This document shows positions 8,651-16,884 of a stretch of 52,337 nucleotides of DNA, one piece after another. Source of the stretch: Mobiluncus curtisii subsp. curtisii ATCC 35241 (lineage in GTDB: Bacteria > Actinomycetota > Actinomycetes > Actinomycetales > Actinomycetaceae). The translations under genes were made by a program, and so were the position numbers. The number at the start of each line of letters is the position of its first letter. The first letter of the stretch is position 1. The DNA lies in contig NZ_GL385912.1 of NCBI RefSeq assembly GCF_000146285.1, positions 429,108 to 481,444 of the forward strand, in the 5' to 3' direction. The notes beneath the pieces were generated by a model that saw nothing but the letters and a program-made list of their open reading frames with translations, did not search any database and was not told the DNA's origin.

Positions 8651-9937
8651 CTAACGGGCTTTCCCGCGCAGCATTGCGCCAGGCGGAATAATCTGCGCGC
8701 AGGGGAAAGAAAACTCGTGTGCCGGGTGATTAATTTCATTCACCATTTCCCCCGTTTCGTCACGTATCCCCGCAGAAGGTATCTGGAACGGAATTGGCTC
8801 AGTTCCTGGCATCAGGAACTCTACTTGCTGTCCTGGCACCATCTTATTGCGAGAAAGCACCGTCAGGCGCTGCGTAACCGTGTCATAATCTACCGCAGTG
8901 CCCAACCACAGCCAATCACTAATATACCCGCCTCGGGTAATGCTTTCGCCGACTGTTTTTTCGGGGTAAAAGAAGCCGGTACTGTACTCTCGGTGGGTTA
9001 CTTTGTACGGTTCTTGCAAGACCCATTCAGGCAAGGCAAAAGTACCGTCACGTGCCAGGTCAGTCGCGTTTTCCTTTCCGTTCAGATACGTAGTGACCGC
9101 GGTTTTATAGGCATTGGTGAGAGCCGCGACGTAATACTCACCCTTGGCACGGCCTTCTATTTTCAAGCTGGTGACCCCAGCGGCAATAACCTCATCCAGG
9201 TGTGCCAGCATGTTCAGATCCTGAGAATTGAACAGGTAGGTGCCATTATCCGTCACCTCGACGGGAAAAAACTCACCGGGGCGTTTTTCCTCGACCACAT
9301 GATATTTCCATCGACAGCTTTGGGCGCAGTCTCCATGATTGGCATCCCGTCCCGTGGTGTATTTTGAAATCAAACAGCGCCCGGAAAAAGCCATACACAT
9401 GGAACCGTGTACGAATGCCTCAATCTCTAAGTCACCGGGAATTTTCGCACGCATTTCTCGAATCTCCGGCAAACTCATCTCCCGAGCTAAAACGACCCGT
9501 TTTGCGCCCAGCTCATGCAAAGCGGCTGCTGCCTGATAGTTCATCACCCCGGCTTGAGTGGAAATATGCAGCTCAGTATGCGGTGCAATCTGTCGAGCTG
9601 CCATCAAAACACCAATATCCGTAACAATGAGCGCATCCACTCCGATTTCCGCCAGTGCCCCCAAGTAAGCATTCATTCCCGCAACTTCTGCGTTGCCAGG
9701 AATGATATTCACGGTGGCATAGACCCGGACATCGTGAGCGTGGGCATAGTGAATACCCTGTTCAATATCCTCTAACGTGAAGTTTTTCGACGCTGCGCGC
9801 ATCCCGAATTCTGCCCCGCCGCAGTACACCGCATCCGCGCCGTAATCCACCGCGGTCTTTAACACCCGCAAGTTTCCTGCTGGCGCTAACACTTCGGGAC
9901 TGCGTCTCCGGGTAATCTTTGGTAGTTTCACATTCAC
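8651..9937 (-). CDS. U32 family protein, TrhP-like tRNA hydroxylation factor
   Basis: 428 residues. The family signature EAFVHGSMCMAFSGRCLIS lies at about 173-191. Four cysteines (181, 188, 204, 208) are positioned as in U32 proteins that hold an iron-sulfur cluster. The N-terminus PEVLAPAGNLRVLKTAVDYGADAVYCGG is the standard barrel start. Members called peptidase U32 are now known in several cases to be RNA or quinone hydroxylation factors; TrhP acts on uridine 34 of tRNA with prephenate. I assign the TrhP-like group from length and pattern only. It is the third gene of a tight run with the methyltransferase (10-bp gap) and HAD phosphatase. Confidence 0.8.
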   Translation of the reverse strand: MNVKLPKITRRRSPEVLAPAGNLRVLKTAVDYGADAVYCGGAEFGMRAASKNFTLEDIEQGIHYAHAHDVRVYATVNIIPGNAEVAGMNAYLGALAEIGVDALIVTDIGVLMAARQIAPHTELHISTQAGVMNYQAAAALHELGAKRVVLAREMSLPEIREMRAKIPGDLEIEAFVHGSMCMAFSGRCLISKYTTGRDANHGDCAQSCRWKYHVVEEKRPGEFFPVEVTDNGTYLFNSQDLNMLAHLDEVIAAGVTSLKIEGRAKGEYYVAALTNAYKTAVTTYLNGKENATDLARDGTFALPEWVLQEPYKVTHREYSTGFFYPEKTVGESITRGGYISDWLWLGTAVDYDTVTQRLTVLSRNKMVPGQQVEFLMPGTEPIPFQIPSAGIRDETGEMVNEINHPAHEFSFPCAQIIPPGAMLRGKAR

Positions 9938-9947
9938 GAAGCGAGCC

Positions 9948-10838
9948 TTACTCTGAGAGATACTCCACTGAAATGTTCGCCCGACTTAACCGGCGACGCA
10001 TAATCTCAATAGCTTCTGGGTTTTCATCTATTAATACGAAACGGCGCTCAAGAGTGCCCGCGACTGCCCCGGTCGTGCCGGAACCTGCAAAAAAATCTAA
10101 TACCCAGTCCCCCGGACGGCTCGAAGCCTGGACGATGCGCCGCAAAATACCCTCGGGTTTTTGGGTGGCATATCCGGTCTTTTCCTTTCCTGTAGGGGAA
10201 ACTATAGTGTGCCACCACACGTCAGTCGGAAGTTTGCCCCGTGCCGCCTTTTCCGGAGTGACCAAGCCAGGAGCCATATAAGGTTCACGATCCACTGAAT
10301 CGGAATCAAAATAATACTGTTTTTGGTCTTTAACATATACCAGGATATTGTCATGTTTGGCGGGCCATTTTCGCTTGGAACGCCCTCCGTAGTCATACGC
10401 CCAAATAATCTCATTCAGGAAACAATCCCGCCCAAACAGCGCATCCAACAACACTTTTGCGTAGTGAACCTCACGATAGTCCAAATGCAGGTATAACGTC
10501 CCGGTGGGAGCCAGTAAACGCCAGGCTTGCTCTAAGCGAGGCTCTAGGAAACCCCAATAATCAGAAAAACTATCATTATAGGCGGTAACTTTCCCGCGCA
10601 CAGTCTCATAAGTTTGCCCCTGAAACCCCACCCGTGAACCAGCAACCGGGACATCGGTACGCACGGTTTTCAGGGACTGACGCGACTGCACCTTTCCCGT
10701 ATTAAACGGTGGATCTATATAAATGAGTTGAAAAGACTCGTCTGGTAGCAGCTCCAGTACGGGCAGGTTATCCCCCGCTACCACCAGATTTGATCCGGTG
10801 GAATTCCAAGAGCTGATAGACATCTGCTGAGCTGCCAC
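9948..10838 (-). CDS. Orphan DNA amino-methyltransferase, beta-type motif order
   Basis: 296 residues. The catalytic motif IV IDPPFNTG is near the N-terminus (residues 42-45 are DPPF) and the AdoMet motif FFAGSGTTGAVA is near the C-terminus (about 249-260). This order is that of beta-group N6-adenine or N4-cytosine methyltransferases, with the target-recognition region between them. No restriction endonuclease gene is adjacent: neighbours are a U32 protein and a HAD phosphatase in one tight minus-strand run. It is therefore probably a solitary methyltransferase with an epigenetic or housekeeping role. The recognition sequence cannot be predicted. Confidence 0.85.
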   Translation of the reverse strand: MAAQQMSISSWNSTGSNLVVAGDNLPVLELLPDESFQLIYIDPPFNTGKVQSRQSLKTVRTDVPVAGSRVGFQGQTYETVRGKVTAYNDSFSDYWGFLEPRLEQAWRLLAPTGTLYLHLDYREVHYAKVLLDALFGRDCFLNEIIWAYDYGGRSKRKWPAKHDNILVYVKDQKQYYFDSDSVDREPYMAPGLVTPEKAARGKLPTDVWWHTIVSPTGKEKTGYATQKPEGILRRIVQASSRPGDWVLDFFAGSGTTGAVAGTLERRFVLIDENPEAIEIMRRRLSRANISVEYLSE

Positions 10839-10843
10839 GCCGG

Positions 10844-11527
10844 TTAGTTCTTTCCCGGATGGACGCCCAAAGCGCTCAGCAGCTCGGCAGGGGTCGAGAC
10901 AACCTGGACAGCCCCGCGTTCTTCGCCTGGTTGAGTCGTATCGCCCCAGGTAGTCAGAATTGCCGAAATGCCATTAATCTGAGCACCCTCGATGTCATAG
11001 AACCGATCCCCAACCATCACAACACGCCGCTTGTCCTGTGGTTCCTCCACGCCAAATTGTTGCAAAGCCCAGGCAATTACCGCGGGTTTGTCCACCCGCG
11101 ACGTGTCCGGGATTACCCCCGAAACGACCTCAAAGAAATCTGCTATGCCCAAGTGCTGGAGGATCTGCAAAGACATCTCTTGAGACTTGGTGGTAGCCAA
11201 GCCCAGGCGGTATCCCCGAGCGCGCAGCTTTTCCAGCATTTCCCGGATACCGGGATAAAGCGGCACATCAATAGCATTGGGCCAATACATTTCACGATAC
11301 CGAGCGACCATGAAAGCCACTCGTTGCTCGTCAGCATCCGGTTCCATATCCCGCATCGAATCAGCGAGAGGCGGACCCACATATTTCTTGTAAGCGTCGG
11401 GCGAAAGCATCCGACCGTGCAGCTCCAAATCCAAAGCTGCAAAATACTCGGTAATGCGAGATACGGAATCTGTCAGGGTGCCGTCCATATCCAACAAAAC
11501 GATTTCGACTCTGCTCAAGTCCACCAC
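10844..11527 (-). CDS. HAD-superfamily phosphatase, phosphoglycolate phosphatase-like
   Basis: 227 residues. Motif I LLDMDGTLTDS supplies the nucleophile aspartate at 13 and the acid aspartate at 15. Motif II is LGLATTKS, motif III lysine lies in RVDKPAVIAW and motif IV is VVMVGDRFYDIEGA. A helical cap between motifs I and II suits small phosphorylated substrates. The GTG start at 11527 follows GGAGG with a 7-base gap. It is the first gene of the run leading into the methyltransferase, 5 bp away. The in vivo substrate is not evident; Gph-like clearing of 2-phosphoglycolate is one possibility. Confidence 0.85.
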   Translation of the reverse strand: MVDLSRVEIVLLDMDGTLTDSVSRITEYFAALDLELHGRMLSPDAYKKYVGPPLADSMRDMEPDADEQRVAFMVARYREMYWPNAIDVPLYPGIREMLEKLRARGYRLGLATTKSQEMSLQILQHLGIADFFEVVSGVIPDTSRVDKPAVIAWALQQFGVEEPQDKRRVVMVGDRFYDIEGAQINGISAILTTWGDTTQPGEERGAVQVVSTPAELLSALGVHPGKN

Positions 11528-11599
11528 GGTGCTGCCTCCATCTCCGAGCCTTACCCGGAAACCTGCCCGAAATAACTTTTGAGATGCTTAAACACGTAA

Positions 11600-11621
11600 C
11601 GCCCAGCACCGGGGCCGGGCG
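11600..11621 (-). terminator. Hairpin downstream of rpmF
   Basis: CGCCCAGC and GCCGGGCG pair with one mismatch around the loop ACCGGG. On the minus strand the hairpin is followed by TTACGTGTTT, a weak T-rich tail. It sits 18 bp past the rpmF stop and would separate rpmF from the HAD operon. Confidence 0.55.
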
Positions 11622-11639
11622 TCGCGAATATCGACCTTG

Positions 11640-11810
11640 TTAGTCTTCGACGGTCAAACGGCCAGTCTGGTAAGCCTTCACCAGGCGACGCGGAATCGCG
11701 ACTTCCTGACCCTGAACCTTAACGTTATCAAGCTGCGTCAACTTAGCCGTCCAAGCAGAACGACGTGCACGAGTGTTGGCGCGGGACATTTTGCGCTTGG
11801 GTACTGCCAT
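11640..11810 (-). CDS. rpmF: 50S ribosomal protein L32
   Basis: A 56-residue protein beginning [18 protein letters not shown], the hallmark of actinobacterial L32. It is a structural protein of the large ribosomal subunit. There is no cysteine, so this is the zinc-free form. An AAAGGAG ribosome site lies 10 bases before the ATG. It stands alone, diverging from yigZ, with a terminator-like hairpin just downstream. Confidence 0.96.
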   Translation of the reverse strand: MAVPKRKMSRANTRARRSAWTAKLTQLDNVKVQGQEVAIPRRLVKAYQTGRLTVED

Positions 11811-11908
11811 TGCCCTGCGCTCCTTTCAGTTGGTGATTGTTCACAAGACATACAATGTTAGCAACAATTTTATATTTTTATCAAACTGAACCACCGTGAG
11901 GTAAAAGG

Positions 11909-12565
11909 ATGAGGCATCGTTACGTGACCATCGCCGAGGACGCACCGGGATATTTCGAGCTGGAAATTAAACGGTCGCGTTTCCTGGGAGTGGCACAAGG
12001 TATCGTGGATGAACCCACCGCCCGTCAGGTAATCGAAACCGAACGGAAACAGTATCCCGATGCGCGCCATCACTGTTCAGCTTTTACTTATTTGCCTGCA
12101 GGATGGGAACACGGTGTGCAAGCAGTCCAGCATTCCAATGACGACGGGGAGCCCAGTGGAACCGCCGGGCGTCCCATGCTCGATGTGTTACTGGGCAGCG
12201 AAATGCAAAACGTTTGCGTGATAGTGACACGATATTTTGGCGGGATAAAGCTGGGAACTGGCGGCTTAGTGCGAGCCTACAGTGAGGCAGCGCAGGGCGC
12301 TATTGCGGCTGCGGGAAGGCTTGAGGTCAAATCCACGCCTGTGGTGTCCTTTGACGTCGCCGCTAACCGCGCGGCTGCCCTGGAATCTTGGCTACACTCG
12401 CGAAACTGCAAACCCCTGAGTGTAACCTGGTCAAACCGGGTCACGTTTGAACTGGCGGTGGAAGGCTGCACCCAGGACGAACTTGCCGCGTCTCTCGCCG
12501 CCCAGCTCGGCGCGCCGGTAACTTTTGGCGAGGCGGGAATAAAAGTAGTGCGCTCACGGTTGTAA
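11909..12565 (+). CDS. YigZ/IMPACT-family protein
   Basis: 218 residues of the UPF0029/YigZ family. The N-terminal IMPACT domain shows KRSRFLGVAQ, DARHHCSAF, DDGEPSGTAGRPML and VTRYFGGIKLGTGGLVRAY; the DGEPSGTAG and RYFGGxxLGxGGL blocks are diagnostic. A smaller ferredoxin-like C-terminal domain follows from about residue 140. The family is thought to touch translation or ribosome-related regulation, but the bacterial role is not settled. The gene diverges from rpmF across about 98 bp and is followed by cysK after 60 bp. Confidence 0.9.
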   Translation: MRHRYVTIAEDAPGYFELEIKRSRFLGVAQGIVDEPTARQVIETERKQYPDARHHCSAFTYLPAGWEHGVQAVQHSNDDGEPSGTAGRPMLDVLLGSEMQNVCVIVTRYFGGIKLGTGGLVRAYSEAAQGAIAAAGRLEVKSTPVVSFDVAANRAAALESWLHSRNCKPLSVTWSNRVTFELAVEGCTQDELAASLAAQLGAPVTFGEAGIKVVRSRL

Positions 12566-12625
12566 TAGACTGCACTGTCAGGAAAACGAACAGAAATACC
12601 GAAAAAGAGATTTAAGGGATTAACA

Positions 12626-13561
12626 ATGAGCTATGCGAACGACGTCACGGCAACTATCGGACACACTCCTCTGGTGAAGATTAATCGGATACTACCCGCG
12701 GGAACCGGCGCAAAGGTGCTGGCAAAAATGGAGTTCACGAACCCTGGTGGTTCGGTAAAAGACCGACCTGGCTTGGCGATTATTCGCGCTGCCGAAGCCT
12801 CGGGTGCGCTCCAGCCCGGTGGCACTATTGTGGAGGCTACCAGCGGTAACACCGGGGTTGCCCTGTGCATGGTGGGGGCTGCGCTGGGGTATCGGGTGGT
12901 CATCTCGATGCCATCCTCCATGAGCGTGGAGCGTCGACAGCTGATGAAGGCTTATGGGGCAGAGTTGCTGCTGACCGACCCCGCAGGGGGGATGGCAGCC
13001 GCAGTTAAAGCTGCCGAGGACTACTTAGCGAACCACCGCGAAGCTGTATTCGCTGGGCAGTTCGATAATCCTGCCAATCCTGAGATTCACTACCGCACCA
13101 CCGGTCCCGAAATTTGGGAACAAACTGAGGGACACGTTGACGCGTTTGTGGCTGGGGTGGGATCCGGCGGCACGGTTTCCGGGGTTGGAAAGTTCCTCAA
13201 GGAACAGAACCCAGAAGTGTGGGTCGTGGCAGTAGAACCGGCAGAATCGGCTCTGCTGTCCACCGGTCAGGCAGGTGCCCATAAGATTCAGGGGATTGGC
13301 GCCAACTTTGTGCCCGATAACTACGACCGTGCAACCGTTGACGAAGTCATAACGGTGACCTCTAACGATGCCATCGAGACGGCGCGGAAAGCCGCCACGC
13401 AAGAAGGTCTTTTGGTTGGGATATCCTCCGGAGCGAACCTAGCGGCAGCCGCTGCCCTCGCCGCACGACCTGAATTTGCCGGCAAGACCGTGGTGACTTT
13501 GCTTCCCGACACCGGCGAACGCTACCTGTCCACGGTACTGTTCGCGCACTTGGGCGACTGA
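12626..13561 (+). CDS. cysK: Cysteine synthase A (O-acetylserine sulfhydrylase)
   Basis: 311 residues, the usual length. Lys45 in NPGGSVKDRPGLA is the pyridoxal-phosphate lysine, EATSGNTGVALC is the substrate loop and GVGSGGTVSG binds the cofactor phosphate. The enzyme makes cysteine from O-acetylserine and sulfide. An AAGGGA site precedes the ATG. cysE, which makes its substrate, lies 222 bp downstream on the same strand, but a strong hairpin sits in the gap, so the two may be separate transcripts. Confidence 0.95.
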   Translation: MSYANDVTATIGHTPLVKINRILPAGTGAKVLAKMEFTNPGGSVKDRPGLAIIRAAEASGALQPGGTIVEATSGNTGVALCMVGAALGYRVVISMPSSMSVERRQLMKAYGAELLLTDPAGGMAAAVKAAEDYLANHREAVFAGQFDNPANPEIHYRTTGPEIWEQTEGHVDAFVAGVGSGGTVSGVGKFLKEQNPEVWVVAVEPAESALLSTGQAGAHKIQGIGANFVPDNYDRATVDEVITVTSNDAIETARKAATQEGLLVGISSGANLAAAAALAARPEFAGKTVVTLLPDTGERYLSTVLFAHLGD

Positions 13562-13635
13562 GGAACCGCGACAACCAGGCTGATTGAACCCACCGCCCTG
13601 GTGCAGTTTCGGCGAATGAACGGGGATGACCCGAC

Positions 13636-13667
13636 CCGCCCGGGCTGGCTCGGACCGGCTCGGGCGG
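13636..13667 (+). terminator. Strong GC-rich hairpin between cysK and cysE
   Basis: CCGCCCGGGCTGG and CCGGCTCGGGCGG form a 13-bp stem with two G-U wobbles and a six-base loop. There is no T-run. Hairpins without a T-run are common ends of actinobacterial transcripts, so a terminator for cysK is likely; attenuation of read-through into cysE is possible. Confidence 0.6.
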
Positions 13668-13783
13668 ACTCAAGCAGAGCACTTTAACTTGCCGGACAAG
13701 CCGCCCGAAACGAGCCTCGGGAACGATAGCCTAGAATAGTTAGCGTCCGGTCGTTTAACCAACCAGAGGAAGTACCCGTCCTG

Positions 13784-14401
13784 ATGACTTTCGTGAGACA
13801 CACCACCCCGCCACGGCACCTGCCCGCCAATAAACTCGGCGTGCGGGAATTGCTGTTGGAGGACTTGGACACAGCCTTGAAACGTGACCCCGCCGCACGC
13901 GGACGCTTAGAAGTCGCGCTCACTTATCCGGGAGTTCACGCTCTGTGGGCACACCGGCTGTCCAATCGGTTTTGGGTCAATGGTTTTAAAATGATTGCGC
14001 GCCTGATTCAGGAATTCGCCCGCCTCATCACGGGAGTAGACATCCACCCGGCCGCGACCATCGGACGACGACTCTTTATCGACCACGCAACCGGGGTGGT
14101 CATCGGGGAAACCGCGGTTGTTGGCGAGGACTGCCTAATTTTTCACGGGGTGACCCTGGGCGGGCAGTCCATGAACCGGGGCAAACGCCACCCGACCTTG
14201 GGTAATGAGGTCATGGTGGGTGCCGGCGCAAAAGTCCTGGGCGCCATCAACATCGGAGACGGCGCCAAAATCGGCGCCAACGCCGTAGTCGTCAAGGACG
14301 TTCCTGCCGGGCGTATCGCCCTGGGAGTGCCGGCGAAGCTGCGCAATCCCAAGAAACCGGTCAGTCCCGATATGAACATCGATCCTTCGCTGTTTATCTA
14401 A
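13784..14401 (+). CDS. cysE: Serine O-acetyltransferase
   Basis: 205 residues, the short CysE form common in Gram-positive bacteria. The C-terminal left-handed helix of hexapeptide repeats runs from about residue 85 to 190 and includes IDHATGVVIGETAVVGEDC, IFHGVTLGG and GAGAKVLGAINIGDGAKIGANAVV. The histidine in IDHATG and that in FHGVTLGG are the conserved active-site pair. It acetylates serine for cysteine synthesis by CysK, encoded just upstream. An AGAGGAAG site precedes the ATG, and TAGAAT at 13732-13737 is a candidate -10 giving cysE its own promoter. Confidence 0.95.
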   Translation: MTFVRHTTPPRHLPANKLGVRELLLEDLDTALKRDPAARGRLEVALTYPGVHALWAHRLSNRFWVNGFKMIARLIQEFARLITGVDIHPAATIGRRLFIDHATGVVIGETAVVGEDCLIFHGVTLGGQSMNRGKRHPTLGNEVMVGAGAKVLGAINIGDGAKIGANAVVVKDVPAGRIALGVPAKLRNPKKPVSPDMNIDPSLFI

Positions 14402-14607
14402 GGGTCTACACAAACAATAAGACATCAACATCCTTATCAGCCCCAATATATGTTGTTATTTATAGGTTCTCTCTGGCATTTGTGGCCCCTATGCTGGCTT
14501 GCCGAACGTTTCATGCAGTCTCAGTTATGCCATTTTCACCCTAGTTTCCCTTGATTTACTGTGTTAGGATGGAGGTACGGGGTTCAGGACATAAGGAAGT
14601 GGTCATC
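14402..14607. other. AT-rich spacer before the broken protease gene
   Basis: About 200 bases, clearly more AT-rich than the flanking cys genes. I see no gene. A good AAGGAAG ribosome site near its right end serves the protease pseudogene. The base composition shift starts here and continues to about 15,880. Confidence 0.5.
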
Positions 14608-15689
14608 ATGAAATTGAAAAGTATTGTCATACTCTCCAGCCTCTGTTTATTGCTCAGTATGGCGAACATTGCAAATGCTGACTCGTCATCGCCCCAAGAA
14701 ATACCTTCTGACTGGCAGGATCAAATTGCTACAGTGGTTACTTTTGCCCAGGAAAATTATCCGCATGATTTCACGGAAAGCTACATTGACAATATTCGAA
14801 AGAATGGTGAAATCCTCTTTAGAGGACAGGTTCCTCGAGCGGTTACTGATGCTGCTAGTAAGCTCCCCTATCTCAAGCTGACTGGAGGGAGCGGAATTTC
14901 GAATATGGAGGCTCAACGTCTCCACTTCGAGCTCGTTGAAAAACTACGGGCGGAAAACCCGGATCTACGTTTTGGTTCCTATGTCGATTTCCGAAAAAAA
15001 ACTATCGAAATCCAACTGGACTCCGCACAAATCTCTAACTTTAAAAAAATGCCTGCGACTCTAGCTCTTTTGAAATCCAGCCATGTTCTGCGCCCTCATT
15101 TCACATTCGAGTCAATGCAAGAATCCACTCTCGATGCCCTATTTGGAGGCGGGTATCTCTCTTCATGCACTAGTGCCTTTTCTGCCAAGAGCCCCGGAAA
15201 GCCGAACTTGCTGCTAACGCCGGACACTGTCAACCTCCGCAGTCTTACCATTCCGTCCCTCTCGTGTATGAGGGCTCCCATGTTGGAAATCATGGCGATT
15301 TCGGAGTCTATTCTACTTCAGCGTACACGGCTCCACAGTTTTACAGCGCTCCTAGCGTTTTAGTGAATGTAACGGCTTTGAAAATCCCGTCTGTAGGACA
15401 AGCCCTTTGTCGCAACGGCCAAACTACTGGACGAAGATGCGGACAAACAGTTGTCACTAATAATTACTGCGATTCGACCCACTTTCCCAGGGTATGCGAA
15501 TTAACAGTAATGAATAATCGTCAAGCAAAAAAAGGTGATAGTGTCGGGCCCTGGTTCTCCAGCACATATGCTTACGGAATCCATTCTCGTGGTCTTAACT
15601 ACAAAGGTGTTGCAAGAGATGCCTTTTCTCCCGTTGTTAAAGCACAAAAGTTTCTTAGTATAACCGTGAAAACAACCTCAAGTAATTAA
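14608..15689 (+). pseudogene. Secreted S1 (chymotrypsin-like) serine protease, frameshifted
   Basis: The first part starts at the ATG at 14608, encodes a signal peptide (MKLKSIVILSSLCLLLSMAN..ANA) and a pro-region, then the mature-domain start GGGYLSSCTSAF. After PNLLLT the frame is lost at about 15216. The other frame begins exactly with AGHC at 15219, the expected catalytic-histidine block, and continues through HGDFGVYS (likely catalytic aspartate), CRNGQTTGRRCG and GDSVGPW (catalytic serine) to 15689. A single missing base (acg-cc where acg-gcc is expected) accounts for the break. The usual GDSGGP has Val for the first Gly after Ser. Together the frames make one alpha-lytic/streptogrisin-like protease of about 360 residues. 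A sequencing error cannot be excluded. Confidence 0.85.
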
Positions 15690-15909
15690 AATGTATAAAC
15701 AGACTGCTTGTACCGTTTACTCAATCACGATTCTAAACTATATAACTTTGTACTTGCCGTAAATTAATCTACTCAAGAGCTTATCTTAAATCTTTTCAAC
15801 AAACGCACATTTGACCCCTCGCAATCTGTTTATAACTTAGTACCAATTTTGTTATCTATCGCATTTCACCTTACCGCTCCCTGGCGTGGTGGGGCCGCGG
15901 TTAGGAATC
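15690..15909. other. AT-rich non-coding stretch after the protease
   Basis: No gene or clear signal is visible. AT-richness falls abruptly at about 15,880 where the structured repeat region begins. Confidence 0.5.
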
Positions 15910-15973
15910 GGGAAAACCGGGGTTCAATCTGGGACAACACGAACGACCGATTTCAGACCCGGTTTCCCAGATT
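15910..15973. repeat. Overlapping inverted repeats with alternative pairings
   Basis: GGGAAAACCGGG (15910-15921) can pair with CCCGGTTTCCC (15958-15968) with one bulge. AATCTGGGA (15926-15934) can pair perfectly with TCCCAGATT (15965-15973). The right arms overlap, so the two foldings exclude each other. The region lies past the uppS stop on the minus strand and could end that transcript. Confidence 0.5.
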
Positions 15974-16061
15974 CGGAGTTCGGCTGGAATTTAGTACCGC
16001 AGGTTGAGGGCTTTTGAGAATGGTTCGCGCTTAAATTTCGCGTTGAAAACGGTCGTTCGTG
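15938..16061. mobile_element. Possible MITE-like element with 17-bp terminal inverted repeats
   Basis: CACGAACGACCGATTTC (15938-15954) and GAAAACGGTCGTTCGTG (16045-16061) are inverted copies with 16 of 17 matches. They enclose 90 bases with no coding potential. Both ends are flanked by CAA (15935-15937 and 16062-16064), which would fit a 3-bp target duplication but may be chance. It is also possible that this is simply a large terminator structure for uppS. No transposase is nearby. Confidence 0.35.
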
Positions 16062-16092
16062 CAAGACCCACCCGCTGCGCTTGGATTAATCG

Positions 16093-16875
16093 TCACTGCG
16101 GCCTATCAATCGCCCCGCCGAAGCGGCGGTCGCGGTGCTGGTAGACCAATAAATCCCGCCACAGAGCCGCCCGCCCGTACTCGGGCCACGGCTCGGGAGC
16201 GAAAACAAGTTCCGCGTAAGCTGCCTGCCACGGCAAAAAGTTAGAAGTGCGCTGCTCCCCGGAAGTGCGAATGAGCAGGTCAACATCCGGTACATCCGGC
16301 AGATACAGTTCCCGAGCGAAAGTAGCCTCGGTGATACGCTCGGGATTTAGTGTTCCCGCTGCGACTCGCTGGGCAAGTTTCCGAGCCGCGTCAGCGAGTT
16401 CCGCACGCCCCCCGTAATTGAGACACATAATCAGCTGAGTGCCGGTGTTTCCCCTGGTCAAGGTCTCTGCCCTCCGCAGTTCGGTGAGGACCGATTTCCA
16501 CAAGCGCCCCTCCCGCCCACTCCACCGCACGCGAACTCCCCAAGCATTCAGTTCATCGCGTCGATCCCGCAGCACCCGGCGTGAATATCCCATCAGGAAC
16601 TTTACCTCTGCCGGACTGCGTTTCCAGTTTTCAGTAGAAAACGCGTACACACTTAAGAATTTCACCCCCGCCTCGACAGCTCCCGCAATGGTGTCCATCA
16701 GGGCGTATTCCCCTGCCTCGTGACCGGCAGTGCGGTTCAAGCCCTGTGCGTTCGCCCAGCGCCCATTCCCATCCATGATGATTGCCACGTGTGAGACAGC
16801 CCCGCGTGACAATCCAGACGGCAACTCAGGATTCTCCCGCGGCGGAGTGATGCTACGTACCCAGGATTTTTCCAC
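16093..16875 (-). CDS. uppS: Isoprenyl transferase (undecaprenyl diphosphate synthase type)
   Basis: 260 residues of the cis-prenyltransferase family. VAIIMDGNGRWA holds the catalytic aspartate (residue 35), SVYAFSTENWKRS is the isopentenyl diphosphate site and DLLIRTSGEQRTSNFLPWQ is the conserved C-terminal block. It builds the polyprenyl diphosphate carrier lipid used for cell-wall synthesis. Actinobacteria often have two such enzymes of different chain length, so the exact product is not certain. recO lies 9 bp upstream on the same strand, a common actinobacterial pairing. Confidence 0.92.
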   Translation of the reverse strand: MEKSWVRSITPPRENPELPSGLSRGAVSHVAIIMDGNGRWANAQGLNRTAGHEAGEYALMDTIAGAVEAGVKFLSVYAFSTENWKRSPAEVKFLMGYSRRVLRDRRDELNAWGVRVRWSGREGRLWKSVLTELRRAETLTRGNTGTQLIMCLNYGGRAELADAARKLAQRVAAGTLNPERITEATFARELYLPDVPDVDLLIRTSGEQRTSNFLPWQAAYAELVFAPEPWPEYGRAALWRDLLVYQHRDRRFGGAIDRPQ

Positions 16876-16884
16876 GTCGTAGCC

